A stretch of 64,000 bases of DNA from Bradyrhizobium tropiciagri (GTDB taxonomy: Bacteria; Pseudomonadota; Alphaproteobacteria; Rhizobiales; Xanthobacteraceae). The notes beneath the pieces were generated by a model. It worked only from the letters and a program-made list of their open reading frames with translations. It was not told the DNA's origin and did not search any database. The stretch covers positions 124,001 through 188,000 of the forward strand of contig NZ_LFLZ01000007.1 of NCBI RefSeq assembly GCF_001189845.1. Reading direction: 5' to 3'. The position numbers and the translations under genes were made by a program. Shown piece by piece: positions 62,314 through 64,000 of this stretch (positions are counted from its first letter, which is position 1; each line of letters begins with the position of its first letter).

Positions 62314-63522
62314 GTGTCGGTCGGAATGGCTGCCCCCCGCGCGCCTTATGCCTGCGACCCCGATCGCAGCCGCGGCCGGCTTGTCACGGAGCCGCCGAGC
62401 CGGACCCGAAGCCCGTTCCGGCGCGACTGTGACCGGGTGATCCATTCCACGGCGTTCCGCCGCCTCAAGCACAAGACCCAGGTGTTCGTCTTCCATGAGG
62501 GCGATCACTACCGCACCCGGCTGACCCATTCGCTGGAGGTGGCGCAGATCGCCCGCGCGCTGGCGCGCCAGCTCGGTGTCGACGAGGATCTGACCGAGAC
62601 GCTGGCGCTGGCGCACGACCTCGGCCATCCACCGTTCGGGCATGCCGGGGAGCGGGCGCTCGACGACTGCCTCAGGGATGACGGCGGCTTCGACCATAAT
62701 GCGCAGGCTCTACGGGTCGTCACCTCGCTGGAGCATCGCTACCCTGAATTTGGCGGCCTGAACCTGACCTGGGAATCGCTCGAGGGGATCGTCAAGCACA
62801 ACGGCCCGCTGACCGAACGCAACGGCGCGTCGGCCGGCCGCTATCTGCAAGGCGGCCTTCCGGTCGGGATCGCCGACTACAACAAGACCTACGACCTCGA
62901 ACTCTGGAGCTACGCCTCGCTCGAGGCGCAGATCGCGGCCTTCGCGGACGACATCGCCTATGACGCGCACGATATCGACGACGGCCTGCGCGCCGGCCTG
63001 TTCGCGGTCGACGACCTCAAGGAAATGCCGCTGACATCAGAGATCATCGCCGAGATCGACCGCCATTATCCTGGACTCGACGAGGTCCGGCGCGGCGCCG
63101 AGCTGGTGCGTGAGCTGATCTCACATTTCATCAGCGCGGTGTTCAACGAAGCGACCCGGCGCCTCGCGGTAGCCCAGCCGCAATCGGCCCAGGACGTGCG
63201 CCGCCACAATGCGCCGCTGATCGCGTTTCCGCCTGAGGTCGCCGAGCAGGAGGCGGCAATCAAGGCGTTCCTGTTCCGGCGGATGTACCGCCACCGGCGG
63301 GTGATGATCGTCATGCGGGAGGCCGAGCAGGTGGTGCGCAACCTGTTTGAGCGCTACCGGCAATCGCCAGGCGACCTGCCGGCGGAATGGATCGAGGGCA
63401 GCGTGCAGGAGACCACGAGCGCGCGGAACAGGCGGATCGGCAATTTCATTGCCGGGATGACCGACCGCTTCGCCCTGATCGAACACCAAAGGCTTTTTGA
63501 CTCGACCCCGGATTTGCGTTAG
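62314..63522 (+). CDS. dgt: deoxyguanosinetriphosphate triphosphohydrolase-like protein
   Basis: An HD-domain hydrolase removing triphosphate from dNTPs. The 402-residue protein has [43 protein letters not shown] (first His), [15 protein letters not shown] (HD) and [16 protein letters not shown] (final Asp). The GTG at 62314 has AAGGA ten bases upstream; the ATG at 62326 is an alternative. It is followed ten bases later by argS. Confidence 0.93.
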   Translation: MSVGMAAPRAPYACDPDRSRGRLVTEPPSRTRSPFRRDCDRVIHSTAFRRLKHKTQVFVFHEGDHYRTRLTHSLEVAQIARALARQLGVDEDLTETLALAHDLGHPPFGHAGERALDDCLRDDGGFDHNAQALRVVTSLEHRYPEFGGLNLTWESLEGIVKHNGPLTERNGASAGRYLQGGLPVGIADYNKTYDLELWSYASLEAQIAAFADDIAYDAHDIDDGLRAGLFAVDDLKEMPLTSEIIAEIDRHYPGLDEVRRGAELVRELISHFISAVFNEATRRLAVAQPQSAQDVRRHNAPLIAFPPEVAEQEAAIKAFLFRRMYRHRRVMIVMREAEQVVRNLFERYRQSPGDLPAEWIEGSVQETTSARNRRIGNFIAGMTDRFALIEHQRLFDSTPDLR

Positions 63523-63531
63523 CGCCCTGCC

Positions 63532-64000
63532 ATGGCCGACACCACTGCTTCACCACACCTTTTTGCCGACATGCTGACGCGCGTGCACGCGATCTGTGCC
63601 GCGGTCGGAGCCGAGGACAACTGGCCCGCGGGCATCGATCTCACACGCGTCGTGGTCGAGCCGCCGCGTGATGCCAGCCATGGCGATATGGCGACCAATG
63701 CCGCGATGGTGCTCGCCAAGGACGCCAAGGCCAAGCCGCGCGAGCTCGCCGACAAGATCGCCGAGCGGCTGCGCGCCGATGCGCTGGTCGCCTCGGTCGA
63801 TGTCGCGGGGCCCGGCTTCATCAACCTGACCTTGAAGCCGCAGGTCTGGGCGGACGCGCTGCGCGCCGTGCTGGCCGCCGGCTCAGCCTATGGGCGCAGC
63901 GACATCGGCAAGGCCGAGAAGGTCAATGTCGAGTACGTCTCGGCCAACCCGACCGGGCCGATGCATGTCGGCCATTGCCGCGGCGCGGTGTTCGGTGACG
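63532..64000 (+). CDS. argS: arginyl-tRNA synthetase, 5' part
   Basis: The N-terminal 156 codons are present; the gene leaves the window on the right. The N-terminal additional domain (about 8-120) is followed by [26 protein letters not shown], which contains the class I HIGH-type motif (HVGH). It is the third gene of the erpA/dgt/argS cluster. Confidence 0.92.
   Translation, partial: MADTTASPHLFADMLTRVHAICAAVGAEDNWPAGIDLTRVVVEPPRDASHGDMATNAAMVLAKDAKAKPRELADKIAERLRADALVASVDVAGPGFINLTLKPQVWADALRAVLAAGSAYGRSDIGKAEKVNVEYVSANPTGPMHVGHCRGAVFGD

Overview
The window is a high-GC chromosomal segment of an alphaproteobacterium, most probably Bradyrhizobium or a close relative. The evidence is the gene content and order: an ExoR homologue, a ROSE-type RNA thermometer before a small heat-shock gene, an NDUFS4-like complex I subunit, the erpA/dgt/argS cluster, an OpgC homologue, and many of the small secreted or single-pass proteins typical of that group. 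A REP-like palindrome (about 45 bp, core ATCCGGAAAAGTG) recurs between genes.

Layout. 1-10.3 kb is core chromosome: the 3' end of an EpmB/KamA-like aminomutase gene, two small exported or membrane proteins, a VOC protein, DAHP synthase (aroG) behind what reads as a complete attenuator with an aromatic-codon leader peptide, HdeD, an acyltransferase-3/SGNH protein, a PrsW-type protease, a TauE-type permease and an M20 amidohydrolase. At 10313 lies tRNA-Glu(TTC). Its 3' end is the attachment site of a 16.7 kb integrated element (10369-27104) bounded by a 19-bp direct repeat. The element carries a tyrosine integrase and a serine resolvase, a Rep-like winged-helix gene with an iteron-like array inside it, a packaging and head fragment (TerL, probable TerS, XkdF-like protease, a frameshifted tape-measure gene), two cassettes pairing a membrane-anchored protein with an HNH protein, and many small unknowns. 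No portal, major capsid, baseplate or lysis gene was recognised, so it is a decayed prophage or a satellite-like element.

27.1-44 kb is core chromosome rich in short genes: four small unknowns, Hsp20, a PilZ protein, GST, glyoxalase I, a GrlR-like protein, a sirtuin, a double cold-shock-domain protein, a DUF192 protein, tRNA-Pro(TGG), a cyclase-family hydrolase, a NodU/CmcH-type carbamoyltransferase convergent with opgC, and the NDUFS4-like subunit.

44-51 kb is a leucine-catabolism locus. TetR and Lrp regulator genes overlap and diverge from isovaleryl-CoA dehydrogenase, both methylcrotonyl-CoA carboxylase subunits and HMG-CoA lyase. Two matching imperfect palindromes in the divergent promoter are candidate operators. 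51-64 kb holds a PilZ-PAS-GGDEF protein, ilvD, exoR, exonuclease III, a GNAT protein, an RND efflux pair, erpA, dgt and the 5' part of argS.

Quality caution: three genes (tape measure, diguanylate cyclase, exoR) each look as if they have lost one base near the point where the reading frame changes. These may be real mutations, but small assembly errors are an alternative. A fourth broken gene (18622-18788) has a 5-bp duplication and is more likely real.
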